A stretch of 52,575 nt of DNA from Acidobacteriaceae bacterium (GTDB taxonomy: Bacteria; Acidobacteriota; Terriglobia; Terriglobales; Acidobacteriaceae), in assembly GCA_025360645.1 (NCBI GenBank), contig JANYBT010000140.1:1-52575 (forward strand), in the 5' to 3' direction. Numbering within the stretch: position 1 is the first letter of the stretch; each line of letters begins with the position of its first letter. The notes below the pieces were generated by a model, which was given only the letters and a program-made list of their open reading frames with translations, searched no databases and was not told where the DNA came from. Positions 34,737-43,874 of this stretch are shown piece after piece. The translations under genes were made by a program, and so were the position numbers.

Positions 34737-36758
34737 GTGCCCGTTCGCCGCTTTGCCCACTTGCTCTCGCTCACTCTTCTGGCCAGTTGCCTGTCGGCCG
34801 TGGCTGCCGATTGGCCGTCGATTCCCTCCGAGGACAAGAAACTTGATAGTGTCCCAGGGCAGCCCGGAGCCCCCGCTATAACCTTGCTGCGAGAAGAAGT
34901 AGACAGCGATTTGCAGCACTACCACTCCGTGTACACACGGATCAAAATTCTGACTGAAGCCGGCAAGAAATATGCCGACGTCGAACTCCCGTTTTCGGGC
35001 GCCGGTCTCACCCTCGGCGAAGTCCGTGGCCGAACCGTTCAATTCGACGGATCCATAGTCGCCTTCGAGGGGAAGCCTTTTGACAAGGTCATAGTTGCGG
35101 CCCGGGGCAGGCGCTATCACGTCAAAGCGTTCACACTTCCCGCGGTCCAGGTGGGCAGCATCCTCGACTTTAAATACACCCTCCGCTATGCTGACAATCG
35201 CGTAGTGGCGCCGCGCTGGATTGTGCAGAGCGAGTTGTATCAGAAGAAGGCGAGCTTCAAGTTCTACCCCTGGCAGTTCGATATTCAGTTGGGGGATGGC
35301 ACCGGCAGGGTCGGGCATGGGGTCAACTGGACGTCTTTCGTCCCCAATGTTCAACCCAAGGAGCATGTCGGACCCGGAGGCTACGGAGGAAATCCAACTA
35401 CTCGCGGAGGCGCCGGCCCCGCCGCTGACTTTATTGAGCTGAACCTTACCCAAATTCCTCCGGTGCTGGACGAGCCCTTTTCGCCTCCCGGGGATTCCTT
35501 GAAATGGCGGGTATATTTCTACTACCGTTTCAGCCGTCCGGAGGACTACTGGAAAGATGAAGGAAATGTCTGGAACAAGGACGTGGAAAAGTTTCTCGGT
35601 CGGAAGAACGGCGTGGCTGAGGCCGTCGCCAAGTCAGTCCGCCCCGCCGATACCCCCGAGCAGAAACTGAAAGCGATATATGGGTTTGTGAGCGGCTTGG
35701 AGAACCGTGAGTATGTCCCCGCCAGAGAGGACCAGGAAGCCCATGCCCTGGGCCTGAAGCCGAACAAAGGCGCCGATGACGTGCTCGGTCAGAAGAGTGG
35801 TGGCCACGATGATCTAAACCGTCTGCTGGTGGCCATGGCTCGTGCGGCTGGCTTCCAGGCTTCGATGATGCGTCTGCCCCACCGCGACAAATTTGTCTAC
35901 GATCCCAGTTATTTGAGTATCGAACAGTTTGCCGGTGAAGTTGCGGTTGTCCAACTCAGTGGTAAAGACGTGTACCTGGATCCGGGCAGTAAGTATTGTC
36001 CGTATGGCCTATTGGACTGGCGCTATTCGGGCACCAAGGGTCTGCGCCAGTCGGCCGCCACGGGCACTGAAATTGGGGAAACTCCGGTCTCCACCTATGC
36101 CCAAGCCATGGTGACGAAAGGGGCGCGGCTTACCTTGAACGATCACGGTTCTGCCGAGGGGATTTTGTCGGTTTCCTTCCTCGGACTCGAGGGCATGCGA
36201 ATCCGTCAGGAACTCGGCCGGACCGACGAAGCGGAACGCAAGAAAGTTTTGGAAGAAGAAATGAAAAATTGGTTGCCTGGGGGAAGTGAAGTGACCCTGA
36301 GCAAGCTGCCCCCCTGGGAAGATGCAGAGGCCCCACTGACCGTGGATTGCAAAGTCTCCTTTCCGCTGGCAACCAGCGCCGGCAAGCGGTGGGTCCTCCC
36401 CGCTCAGGCTTTACGAGTCAACGAAAAGCCTCTCTTCTCGGCGTCCGGGCGAAGCAACCCGCTTTACTTCTATTATCCGCTTCGGGAAGTGGATGAGATT
36501 CATCTCATTCTGCCGCCTGACACTCAGATTGAAAGCCTCCCGTCGAACGCAACAGAAAGACTTCCTTACGCGGTTTACGACGCCAAGTTTGCCAGGGAAA
36601 GCACCAATGGCATCTTTGTTCGGCGCGATCTGGTGATGAACGGGATTGCGTTTCCTGCCACTTCCTACAAAGACATCAAAGGATTTTTCGACAAAGCCAA
36701 GACTGGGGACGACCAACAAATCTTGTTGAAAGTGTCCCCCCATGCTGAAGGCAACTAG
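34737..36758 (+). CDS. DUF3857 protein, copy 2, transglutaminase-like but Cys-less
   Basis: 673-residue exported protein. Start GTG 34737 is supported by GGAGGAG 3 bases upstream and opens a signal peptide (RRFAHLLSLTLLASCLSAVA). The N-terminal DUF3857 domain (KILTEAGKKYADVELPF; TLPAVQVGSILDFKY) leads to a transglutaminase-like core. At the position of the catalytic Cys it has His (KSGGHDDLNRLL, H357), and the usual His region reads FAGEVAVV, so only the Asp (VYLDPG) is left. A C-terminal domain of about 250 residues follows. It looks like an inactive paralogue that may bind peptide or polysaccharide instead of cutting. It overlaps copy 3 by 17 bases. Confidence 0.85.
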   Translation: MPVRRFAHLLSLTLLASCLSAVAADWPSIPSEDKKLDSVPGQPGAPAITLLREEVDSDLQHYHSVYTRIKILTEAGKKYADVELPFSGAGLTLGEVRGRTVQFDGSIVAFEGKPFDKVIVAARGRRYHVKAFTLPAVQVGSILDFKYTLRYADNRVVAPRWIVQSELYQKKASFKFYPWQFDIQLGDGTGRVGHGVNWTSFVPNVQPKEHVGPGGYGGNPTTRGGAGPAADFIELNLTQIPPVLDEPFSPPGDSLKWRVYFYYRFSRPEDYWKDEGNVWNKDVEKFLGRKNGVAEAVAKSVRPADTPEQKLKAIYGFVSGLENREYVPAREDQEAHALGLKPNKGADDVLGQKSGGHDDLNRLLVAMARAAGFQASMMRLPHRDKFVYDPSYLSIEQFAGEVAVVQLSGKDVYLDPGSKYCPYGLLDWRYSGTKGLRQSAATGTEIGETPVSTYAQAMVTKGARLTLNDHGSAEGILSVSFLGLEGMRIRQELGRTDEAERKKVLEEEMKNWLPGGSEVTLSKLPPWEDAEAPLTVDCKVSFPLATSAGKRWVLPAQALRVNEKPLFSASGRSNPLYFYYPLREVDEIHLILPPDTQIESLPSNATERLPYAVYDAKFARESTNGIFVRRDLVMNGIAFPATSYKDIKGFFDKAKTGDDQQILLKVSPHAEGN

Positions 36759-38697
36759 ATTTCTCGCGCTTCTCGTCACGGGACTCGAGCTTTGCGCTTT
36801 TGCCCACGCGGGCGTCAATGTGCCCGACTGGGTCCGCCAAGCCGCCGCTCAGAATGTCACGGTCTACGATCCGGAAACCAACGCCGTGGTTCTGCTGGAC
36901 GATACCGCCATCACGCTCAGCAAGCCCGGGGAATACGTCGAACACCAGCGCCGCGTGGTGAGAATCCTCCGCCCCGAGGGCCGTGCGAACGGCCAACTCC
37001 TGGTATACTTAATAGCGGACTCCCACCTGCTGTCGCTGCATGCCTGGAGTATTGCCAAAGATGGTCATGAGTATGAGCTCAAAGAAAAAGACTTCAATGA
37101 AGTGAGCCCCTACACAGACGAACTTTACAGCGACCTGCGATACCGATTGGTCAACGCTCCGGCCGCCGAACCCGGCGCTGTGGTGGCGTTGGAGTATGAG
37201 GTTCGCCGCAAGGCCTGGCTCAACCAATACGACTGGGGGGGGCAGGAGCGCATCCCGATCCACCTCACCCGCCTCACTCTGAATCTTCCCCCCGGTTGGG
37301 AATACAAAACCTCGACTGATGAGAACCAGCCTCTCGCCCTTACTCAACCCGGTCCGAATTCCTGGCAATGGGCGGCGACCGACGTCCCGGCGATTGAGAC
37401 TGAACCGCTTATGCCCTCGTTTCGCGCACTCTCCCGCCGCCTGGCGGTGACCTACTTTGGTCCCGGCCAAAATGCCAATAGCGCCACCTGGGAAGGATTG
37501 GGCCATTGGTACAACGGCCTCACCGCCGGAAGACGAGACTCCAGCCCCAATATTCTGGAGAAGGTCCAAGAACTCACCGCTGGCAAGACCGACTTCGATG
37601 GAAAGGCGCAGGCCCTGGCTCACTTCATGCAGTCCGACATCCGCTATGTTGCCATCGAGATCGGGGTGGGTGGGTTCCAACCGCACTTTGCGCGCGAAGT
37701 CTTTCATGCGCGGTACGGCGACTGCAAAGACAAAGTGACGCTTCTGAGCACCATGTTGAAGGAAGTGGGAATCCTGTCCGACTACGTTCTAATCGACAGC
37801 CAACATGATGTGGTCAAGGCTGCAATTCCATCCTCAATCTTCAACCATGCCATCCTCGCCATCGAGTTGCCCGATCCCCAGACCGCCGCTAAGTACCGCA
37901 GCGTCGTCGTCGGCAGCGGCGGACAGTCCTACCTCATCTTCGATCCCACCGACCCCTACACGCCGCTGGGCTCACTGCGCGCAGATTTGCAACACACCTA
38001 TGCTCTGCTGGTGACCCCTTCCGGCGGCGAACTGATCCAGACCTCGATGTTTTCCCCCGACACCAATGTCCTCGCCCGCAACGGTCAATTCAGCATCGCA
38101 TCGGATGGAAAGCTCGAGGGAGTGGTGACCGAAAAGCGATCCGGCGACCACGCTTCTTGGGAGCGCCATGCCTTGATGAGCGCTAGCCAGCAGCAGCGCT
38201 CCCAGCATTTTGAGAAGCGCCTGAATCGCTCCTTGCAGGGTTTCACGCTGCAGTCCGCCGATGTCCAGCACCTCGACCAGAATCAGCAGGATCTGTCACT
38301 GACCCTGCGCTTTACCGCGCCGCAATACGGCCAGGTTCGCGGCCCTCTCATGCTAGTGCGCCCGCGCGTGCTTGGCGAAGAGAGTTTCGCCATTGATCGC
38401 AAGCCTCGTAAGTACGCCGTCTTACTTGGCGGAGCCTCCCGCGTCACCGACACCTACGAGATGGAGATTCCTAGCGACTACGCTGTGGATGACACGCCCG
38501 AGCCCGCCCGTCTGGATGTCGGATTTGCCAGCTACCAAAGCAAAATTGACGTGACCGGCTCCAAGGTCCGCTATTGGCGCGAACTGATTGTTCGCGACTA
38601 CCAGGTTGCTCCCGAACACATCGCCGACCTCCGCAAGCTCGAAGCGCTGATCGGCGCGGATGAAAACGCCGCCATTGTCTTAAAGCGCACTCACTAG
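36742..38697 (+). CDS. DUF3857 and transglutaminase-like protein, copy 3 (intact triad)
   Basis: 651-residue exported protein with a signal peptide (FLALLVTGLELCAFAHAG). The DUF3857 domain occupies roughly residues 45-230 (RRVVRILRPEGRANGQLL; VVALEYEVRRKAWLNQYDWG). A papain-like transglutaminase core follows with a complete triad: C328 in RYGDCKDKVTLLSTML, H369 in FNHAILAIELPD and D401 in LIFDPTDPYTPLG. A C-terminal domain of beta-rich character ends the chain. It begins inside the end of copy 2, so copies 2 and 3 are translationally coupled. Likely a periplasmic protease or transpeptidase-like enzyme; the substrate is unknown. Confidence 0.88.
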   Translation: MLKATRFLALLVTGLELCAFAHAGVNVPDWVRQAAAQNVTVYDPETNAVVLLDDTAITLSKPGEYVEHQRRVVRILRPEGRANGQLLVYLIADSHLLSLHAWSIAKDGHEYELKEKDFNEVSPYTDELYSDLRYRLVNAPAAEPGAVVALEYEVRRKAWLNQYDWGGQERIPIHLTRLTLNLPPGWEYKTSTDENQPLALTQPGPNSWQWAATDVPAIETEPLMPSFRALSRRLAVTYFGPGQNANSATWEGLGHWYNGLTAGRRDSSPNILEKVQELTAGKTDFDGKAQALAHFMQSDIRYVAIEIGVGGFQPHFAREVFHARYGDCKDKVTLLSTMLKEVGILSDYVLIDSQHDVVKAAIPSSIFNHAILAIELPDPQTAAKYRSVVVGSGGQSYLIFDPTDPYTPLGSLRADLQHTYALLVTPSGGELIQTSMFSPDTNVLARNGQFSIASDGKLEGVVTEKRSGDHASWERHALMSASQQQRSQHFEKRLNRSLQGFTLQSADVQHLDQNQQDLSLTLRFTAPQYGQVRGPLMLVRPRVLGEESFAIDRKPRKYAVLLGGASRVTDTYEMEIPSDYAVDDTPEPARLDVGFASYQSKIDVTGSKVRYWRELIVRDYQVAPEHIADLRKLEALIGADENAAIVLKRTH

Positions 38698-38753
38698 CCG
38701 CTCCCGATCAGCAGCGCTAGCCTCCCGCCCTGCCCATCCTGCCGCCGCGCTCT

Positions 38754-41700
38754 CTACTGCACTCCGAACCTCGCCCGCACCTTCTTGCTGGCTCTATCCA
38801 TCAACACCACCTTGGAGCGCAACGCGGGCAGCACGAAATTGAAGCTGGCGCCGGTCTCCTCGTCCTTGAACGCCAGGCTTTCGTCGCGGCCGCTCTCCGA
38901 AACAAACGCATACAGCAACGCATCGCGGAAGTGGGTGGCACGCACCAACACGCCTGGGGATGGCAGCGTTCCCACAAACGGCGACTTGACCCCGCTTAGC
39001 GCCAGCGCCCACCGGTAGAGCGCAAACACGGCGTTGTATCCCGACGCGAGCTCGACTGGAAAGTTCGTTACCAGAACCCTCCCCCGCCCATGTTCCAATT
39101 CATGAAGCGAAAGCCGGTCGGACGTGTCCAGCGCCTCCAAATAAGTTTGCTTGTCAGCCTCGAAGCTCAATGGGATGGTCGCGCCAACAAGCTGCAACTC
39201 GCTCTGCCGGTACAACATCGGCACCGGTCTTGCCGTCAATCCCAAAGCGAGCAGCCGGGTCGTGACCTGCCAATGCGGATCGCGCTCCATCGAACCGGTC
39301 ACCAGCAGCGTGCCTCCTTGCTCCACATACTGCAGCAGTAGCGCCCATCCTGCATCGCTCAGGGCCTGCGGCGACGGCAGAATCGCCAGCTTCGGTGTGC
39401 CCAGCGATGCCAGTTGATTTTCCGTCACTACCCGGCTACCCACGCGGCAGTAATATTCCAACGTTCGCACGGCTTTGTTCTGGGCCTCAATCGCCAGCCC
39501 GTTCGAGGCGGAATACTGCAACGCCTGCGACGTCACAATCGCCACCTTCGCCGGCTCTGGTGTCGACAGCCACCCGCGTGAAGCCGCTGCGAATTGGCCG
39601 AAGTCTCGCAGAGTCGCGGCCTCGGGCTTTTCCGTTCCATCCACTCGCAACACGCCGATGACTGCCTCGTTGTCATTCTTCATGTAGGCGTTGGTGTGCC
39701 ACAGCCATTGGATGGCTCCGGCGCTGGCCGACGCAGCGATCGCCAGCTTTTTCTCCAGCAGCGCCGCCACGTCCTCCGGTGTCCGTCGCTCGCGCCCGTC
39801 AATCTGCGGCTGCCGCTGCTGCCCATACTCCTGCACCAGCACCGGCTTTTGCGGGGTCTTGGCCACCAACACGTCCCACAAAACCGAATCGTCCAGCCAC
39901 CAGGGATGGGTGGTGGTGAAGTCCAGCACATCGCCGAAGAATGCAGGCGAAGGGCGATCCACTCCCCCGCCTTCGTCCTGTCCCACCGTGATCAACTGCT
40001 GACTCCCGGTCGCCCGAATGGCATTCTTCAGACCTCCCGCCCACTGCCGGAACATCTCTTGGCTGAACAGGTAGTAGTCATAAAGCTTGAGCGCGTTGCT
40101 GCCCCGCATCGTCCGCATCGCTGCGCGATTGGAAAACTCGCCTTCCTGCGGCAACGGAATTTGTTGGTCTACACTCGCGGGAGTGGCTTGCCACGCCTCC
40201 GCCACCATCTCGCGCGTCTGGTATCTCTTCAGCAGCCATTCCGTCCACGCCTGCTGTTCCCACGCGTCTCCGTTGGGGCGGGTGGCCCACAAGCGGGACG
40301 GATTCGAGAAGCTGGGTTCGTTGATCAGGTCCCACATCAGGAACGGCACATCGCGAAACCGCTGCACCACGGCCAGCACCAGCTCTCTTTGACGGCGCAC
40401 TGCCTCCAGGTCAAGATACGGATTCGATCCCCCCAACACATCCGGGATGAACGCGAAGAAGGTAAACTGCACCGGCAAACCGTGCTTGCGAGCAGTCAAC
40501 AAGTAGGCTTCGAGCGCCCTCAGCATGTCCTCCCGGACCACACCGTTCTCCCGCGTTACCTGGTCCCACCCGCTCCACCAGCCCGTGCGCAGCATGTTCA
40601 TGCCTGCGGCCTGCATCTCCTCCATGTCCCGATCCCAGACGTAGGGGTTTGGCTCCATGAAGAACTGGCGCTGAACGTCACTCGCCATGTAGGTGGTGCC
40701 CGCTACGAATTGCGCCTTGCCGTCGAATTCAAAGAAGTCTCCATTCACCGAGCTTCTCGGGCCGAAGTTCAGCATGGCTTCATCGCGCAGCCAATAGCCG
40801 GTGCGATAGACATCGCGCAGTCGCTCGCCCTCAAACAATCGTGAGGTCACAACGTGCAGGCCTTTTCGATTGTCCGCAGTCAGAGTGAGTTGCTGTGAAA
40901 AAGGAAACTGGCGAACCTCGAGCGGAACTGTCTGCTTCGGCCCGGTCGCTCCCTCCACCGATACCTCTAACTCAAGCCGCGCGCTCGTCGGCGGCTCACC
41001 GTAGCTCTTCCAATGCACGTTCAACGTTGGCGCTTCGTTGGGCAAAAACAGCGGCCAGGACGGACGCACGGTAAAATCCTCTGCCCCGGCGGCGGCCTGT
41101 TGCACCGCCGCGGCGATCAATTGCTTCACTCCCCCGCCGCTCGCCGATCCACTCTCCAGAACACACGGAATCAGCACCCACCGCCCGCCCGCAAAGCTGT
41201 TCTTCAGATGATCAATCTGCACCACCGGCGCGGTCACGCGATGACCGTCGCGCACACCCCACGCCAAGGTTGTGAAACGCGCGTCCAGCGATCCGGCGGA
41301 GCCATCTCGCGCATACAGGTCTTCGTCGCTCAAGCGCAAAATCAAACTGAAACCACGGCTCCACGCGAACGGCGCAAGCTCCAGAGAAGCCACGTCGGGA
41401 TTCCGCTCGAACTTCAATCCATTCGACCCCGGCGTCGTCTGGTAGTCGTTGATGAGCAATCGCTGGGCGAAGGCCATCGTCTCTGGCCGAGAAGTCCACA
41501 AGTTCCCTTCCCGTCGCACCGGCCGAGTCAACGGCTTGCCCCCGATCACGACGAGATTCCCGCCCCGCTCCAGAAAAGTTTGGATCGCCATCCACCGGTC
41601 TTCTGGAAACGACGAGCCAAAAGGAAGCACCAAGACCGTGGTTTGCCAATTGGCCAAGGCTGCGGTCAGCTCTTCGGCGGTCGCAAAGGTAGCGGTGGGG

Positions 41701-41858
41701 ACCGCACCCGCCAACTCGGAGCGCTGCAACGCCATCGTGTCCGCGCTGGGAAATCCCTCTTCCCAAAACACCACCACGCTGGGGGAAGCAGCCGCGTGCG
41801 CGGACACGCAGAACCACACCAAACCGAAGCACAAGGAGGCAAGAAGCCGCATTCGCAT
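38754..41858 (-). CDS. Large secreted GH5-like glycoside hydrolase with GATase-like flanks
   Basis: 1034-residue exported protein. Signal peptide MRMRLLASLCFGLVWFCVSA. An N-terminal region (FLERGGNLVVIGGKPLTRP) and a C-terminal one (YVEQGGTLLVTGSMERDP) both resemble the class I amidotransferase-like domain found beside TIM barrels in beta-galactosidase families. The central TIM barrel has MWDLINEPSF with the acid/base Glu E514 and PVLVQEYGQQ with the nucleophile Glu E677, the order and spacing of clan GH-A. The sugar substrate cannot be read. Start ATG 41858 lies 13 bases after the UbiA gene, so the two are likely cotranscribed. Convergent with the DUF3857 tandem. Confidence 0.82.
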   Translation of the reverse strand: MRMRLLASLCFGLVWFCVSAHAAASPSVVVFWEEGFPSADTMALQRSELAGAVPTATFATAEELTAALANWQTTVLVLPFGSSFPEDRWMAIQTFLERGGNLVVIGGKPLTRPVRREGNLWTSRPETMAFAQRLLINDYQTTPGSNGLKFERNPDVASLELAPFAWSRGFSLILRLSDEDLYARDGSAGSLDARFTTLAWGVRDGHRVTAPVVQIDHLKNSFAGGRWVLIPCVLESGSASGGGVKQLIAAAVQQAAAGAEDFTVRPSWPLFLPNEAPTLNVHWKSYGEPPTSARLELEVSVEGATGPKQTVPLEVRQFPFSQQLTLTADNRKGLHVVTSRLFEGERLRDVYRTGYWLRDEAMLNFGPRSSVNGDFFEFDGKAQFVAGTTYMASDVQRQFFMEPNPYVWDRDMEEMQAAGMNMLRTGWWSGWDQVTRENGVVREDMLRALEAYLLTARKHGLPVQFTFFAFIPDVLGGSNPYLDLEAVRRQRELVLAVVQRFRDVPFLMWDLINEPSFSNPSRLWATRPNGDAWEQQAWTEWLLKRYQTREMVAEAWQATPASVDQQIPLPQEGEFSNRAAMRTMRGSNALKLYDYYLFSQEMFRQWAGGLKNAIRATGSQQLITVGQDEGGGVDRPSPAFFGDVLDFTTTHPWWLDDSVLWDVLVAKTPQKPVLVQEYGQQRQPQIDGRERRTPEDVAALLEKKLAIAASASAGAIQWLWHTNAYMKNDNEAVIGVLRVDGTEKPEAATLRDFGQFAAASRGWLSTPEPAKVAIVTSQALQYSASNGLAIEAQNKAVRTLEYYCRVGSRVVTENQLASLGTPKLAILPSPQALSDAGWALLLQYVEQGGTLLVTGSMERDPHWQVTTRLLALGLTARPVPMLYRQSELQLVGATIPLSFEADKQTYLEALDTSDRLSLHELEHGRGRVLVTNFPVELASGYNAVFALYRWALALSGVKSPFVGTLPSPGVLVRATHFRDALLYAFVSESGRDESLAFKDEETGASFNFVLPALRSKVVLMDRASKKVRARFGVQ

Positions 41859-41871
41859 CAATCACTCTCTC

Positions 41872-42735
41872 TCAGTAGCGCCAGAGCAAGTCACTCGCAG
41901 TGAACACAAAGTACACCACCGAAATCACTCCGTTCATGGTGAAGAAGGCGGCGTTGAGCTTGCTCAAGTCGTGGTGTGACACCAGTGAATGTTCATACGC
42001 AAGCAGCAACGCGACCATGGCCACGCCGGCCATCGCCAGCTTCCCCAGGCCGAACGCCACAATCAGAGCCACCAGCAGCGCCAGCATCAGCACATGCAAC
42101 AACCGGGCAATGTGCAGCGCATTGCGGATCCCAAAATACCTCGGCACCGAGTGCAGGTCCGCGCTCCGGTCGAACTCATAGTCCTGGCAGCTATACAAGA
42201 TATCGAAACCGCCCACCCAGAACGTGACCGCTGCCGTGAGCAGCAGAATGCGGGCATCGAGTGACCCACGGACCGCGATCCAAGCCGCTGCTGGAGCAAT
42301 TCCCAAAGCGAATCCCAACACCAGGTGCGACCAGCGAGTGAATCTCTTGGTGTACGAATACAGCAGCACCACTGCCAGTGCCACCGGCGACAACCAGAAC
42401 GCGAGCCGGTTCAATTGCCACGCCGCTAACACCAACATCGCACTCGTCACCACCACGAACAGGCTAACGAAACCGCCGGTCACAACGCCCGCTGGCAATG
42501 CCCGCGTCCGGGTCCGCGGGTTGGCCGCATCAATCGAGACGTCGGCCAGGCGATTGAAGGCCATTGCAGCGGAGCGCGCAGACACCATCGCCACCATGAT
42601 CCAAAGCACCTGATGCAGCGAGGGCAGCCCTCCCGCCGCAAGCATAGCTCCGCACAGCGCAAATGGCAGCGCAAACACCGAGTGCTCCCACTTGATCATC
42701 TCCAACGTGATGCGAAGATCCTTCAGAAATCCCAC
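41872..42735 (-). CDS. UbiA-family polyprenyltransferase
   Basis: 287-residue membrane prenyltransferase that attaches a polyprenyl chain to an aromatic acid. The first Asp-rich motif AFNRLADVSID (N61 onward) and a second, FDILYSCQDYEFDR, are present; the DxxYxxQDxxxD form matches the UbiA-like subgroup tied to the futalosine menaquinone route (MqnP), so quinone synthesis is likely. Eight or nine hydrophobic segments are visible. Start ATG 42735. It precedes the large glycoside hydrolase by 13 bases, and the SRP RNA gene lies just upstream. The symbol is withheld because UbiA and MqnP roles cannot be told apart with certainty here. Confidence 0.88.
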   Translation of the reverse strand: MGFLKDLRITLEMIKWEHSVFALPFALCGAMLAAGGLPSLHQVLWIMVAMVSARSAAMAFNRLADVSIDAANPRTRTRALPAGVVTGGFVSLFVVVTSAMLVLAAWQLNRLAFWLSPVALAVVLLYSYTKRFTRWSHLVLGFALGIAPAAAWIAVRGSLDARILLLTAAVTFWVGGFDILYSCQDYEFDRSADLHSVPRYFGIRNALHIARLLHVLMLALLVALIVAFGLGKLAMAGVAMVALLLAYEHSLVSHHDLSKLNAAFFTMNGVISVVYFVFTASDLLWRY

Positions 42736-42813
42736 GGTTAGATTCTATCGGAGAGCGCTCGAACCCTTGGACCGGAGAACGCCGGCAGCGCCAAAACTGG
42801 AAGCTGGAAATTG

Positions 42814-42925
42814 AAAAAAGTCAGGCACCGGAACCTTACTGCACACGCAAGAGCCCGTTACCGTTGCTTCCTTCCGGACCTGGCGGGGTTGGCGAGAGTG
42901 CGTCGCGTAAGACCGATACCTGACC
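42814..42925 (-). ncRNA. ffs: Small bacterial SRP RNA (4.5S type)
   Basis: The minus strand contains the invariant apical domain CCAGGTCCGGAAGGAAGCA, with the GGAA tetraloop and asymmetric internal loop that bind Ffh. The outer stem is closed by GTCAGG (42924-42919) pairing with CCTGAC (42825-42820), giving a small hairpin RNA of about 105 bases. It ends in a T6 run (complement of 42814-42819), a built-in terminator. It forms the signal recognition particle with Ffh to target membrane and secreted proteins. It sits in the gap between the SDR gene and the UbiA gene, all on the same strand. No Alu domain is visible. Confidence 0.96.
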
Positions 42926-42931
42926 TCCATG

Positions 42932-42940
42932 ATTTTAGCA
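42932..42940 (-). promoter_or_regulatory. Extended -10 promoter of the SRP RNA
   Basis: On the minus strand TGCTAAAAT is an extended -10 element (TGN-TAAAAT), placing the start about 7 bases downstream at 42925, exactly at the closing stem of the SRP RNA. No clear -35 is seen, as is usual with an extended -10. Confidence 0.6.
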
Positions 42941-42975
42941 GGCCCTTGCCTGTGGAAGCTCGGCCCGGCAACAGA

Positions 42976-43764
42976 TCACAACCCCTTGTACAGTCCACCA
43001 TCCACCAAAATCGTCTGGCCGGTAATGTAGGACGCTCGTTCCGAGGCCAGCCAAACAATCGCGTCCGCCACCTCACGGGCCTCGCCCACTCGCTTGAGCG
43101 GAGCATCGGCTGCCCAGCCATCGAACAACTCTTGCGCTGTCTTCCCCACTGCCTTCGCCCGCGCTTCCGCCAGACTCTTCAAGCGCTCCGTCGCCGTGTA
43201 GCCCGGACCCACATTGTTGACCAGGATTCCGTCTTTTCCGAACTCATTGGCCAGGCTCTTCACCAGCCCCGCCACGCCGGTGCGGACCGCATTCGACAAA
43301 ACCAGATCGGCAATCGGCTGCTTGGATGAAATGGAAGTGATGGTCACAATCCGTCCCCAGTGTCGCCTCTGCATGTGGGGGATGACTTCGCGGGCAAAGT
43401 ACACCGTGCTGAGTAGGTTCAGTTCAACAGCGCTCTGCCATTCTTCGTTGGTGGTTTCAAGAAAACTCTTGGAAGGCGGCCCGCCGGCATTGGTCACGCA
43501 GATGTCCACGCGCCCGAATCGGTTCGCCACCTTGGCGACAAACTGCTTCACGGCTGCCAAGTCGCGCACGTCAAAGGGCTCCGCCAGAATTTGGACGCCG
43601 CTACTCTCGCGAATTTCCTCGGCCGCTGCCAGTAGCGCCTCAGGGTTGCGGGCGCACATGGCCAGGTGACACCCCTCTGCCGCCAAGCCTTCGGCTGCCG
43701 CCCGCCCAATGCCCTGGCTCGATGCGGCAACAATTGCAACTCTGTCGCTAAGACCGGTTTCCAT
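42976..43764 (-). CDS. SDR-fold protein with a degenerate active site
   Basis: 262-residue short-chain dehydrogenase/reductase-like protein. The fold is clear: an N-terminal nucleotide-binding region (VAIVAASSQGIGRAAAEGLA), NAGGPP near residue 92 and the C-terminal YITGQTILVDGG. But the glycine motif is AASSQGIG rather than TGxxxGIG, and the catalytic YxxxK is replaced by S157 (SNAVR) and R161. It thus matches a remembered subgroup of SDR proteins without a normal tetrad. Annotating it as an active 3-oxoacyl reductase would be unsafe. Start ATG 43764. It lies upstream of the SRP RNA on the same strand. Confidence 0.85.
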   Translation of the reverse strand: METGLSDRVAIVAASSQGIGRAAAEGLAAEGCHLAMCARNPEALLAAAEEIRESSGVQILAEPFDVRDLAAVKQFVAKVANRFGRVDICVTNAGGPPSKSFLETTNEEWQSAVELNLLSTVYFAREVIPHMQRRHWGRIVTITSISSKQPIADLVLSNAVRTGVAGLVKSLANEFGKDGILVNNVGPGYTATERLKSLAEARAKAVGKTAQELFDGWAADAPLKRVGEAREVADAIVWLASERASYITGQTILVDGGLYKGL

Positions 43765-43874
43765 GGCGGCGATTATAAATGGCGGCCGGGTTTGCTGTTC
43801 TCGAACCCTTCAAAGTCGTCGTCCGACAGATGCGAAACCAGCTTGCTCTCACTTCACCTCTACCGATCGCAAAA

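Noticed and set aside
39594-40844. 416-codon plus-strand frame inside the glycoside hydrolase gene
   Set aside because: Antisense of the hydrolase; Arg/His/Pro-rich translation typical of the complementary strand of GC-rich genes.
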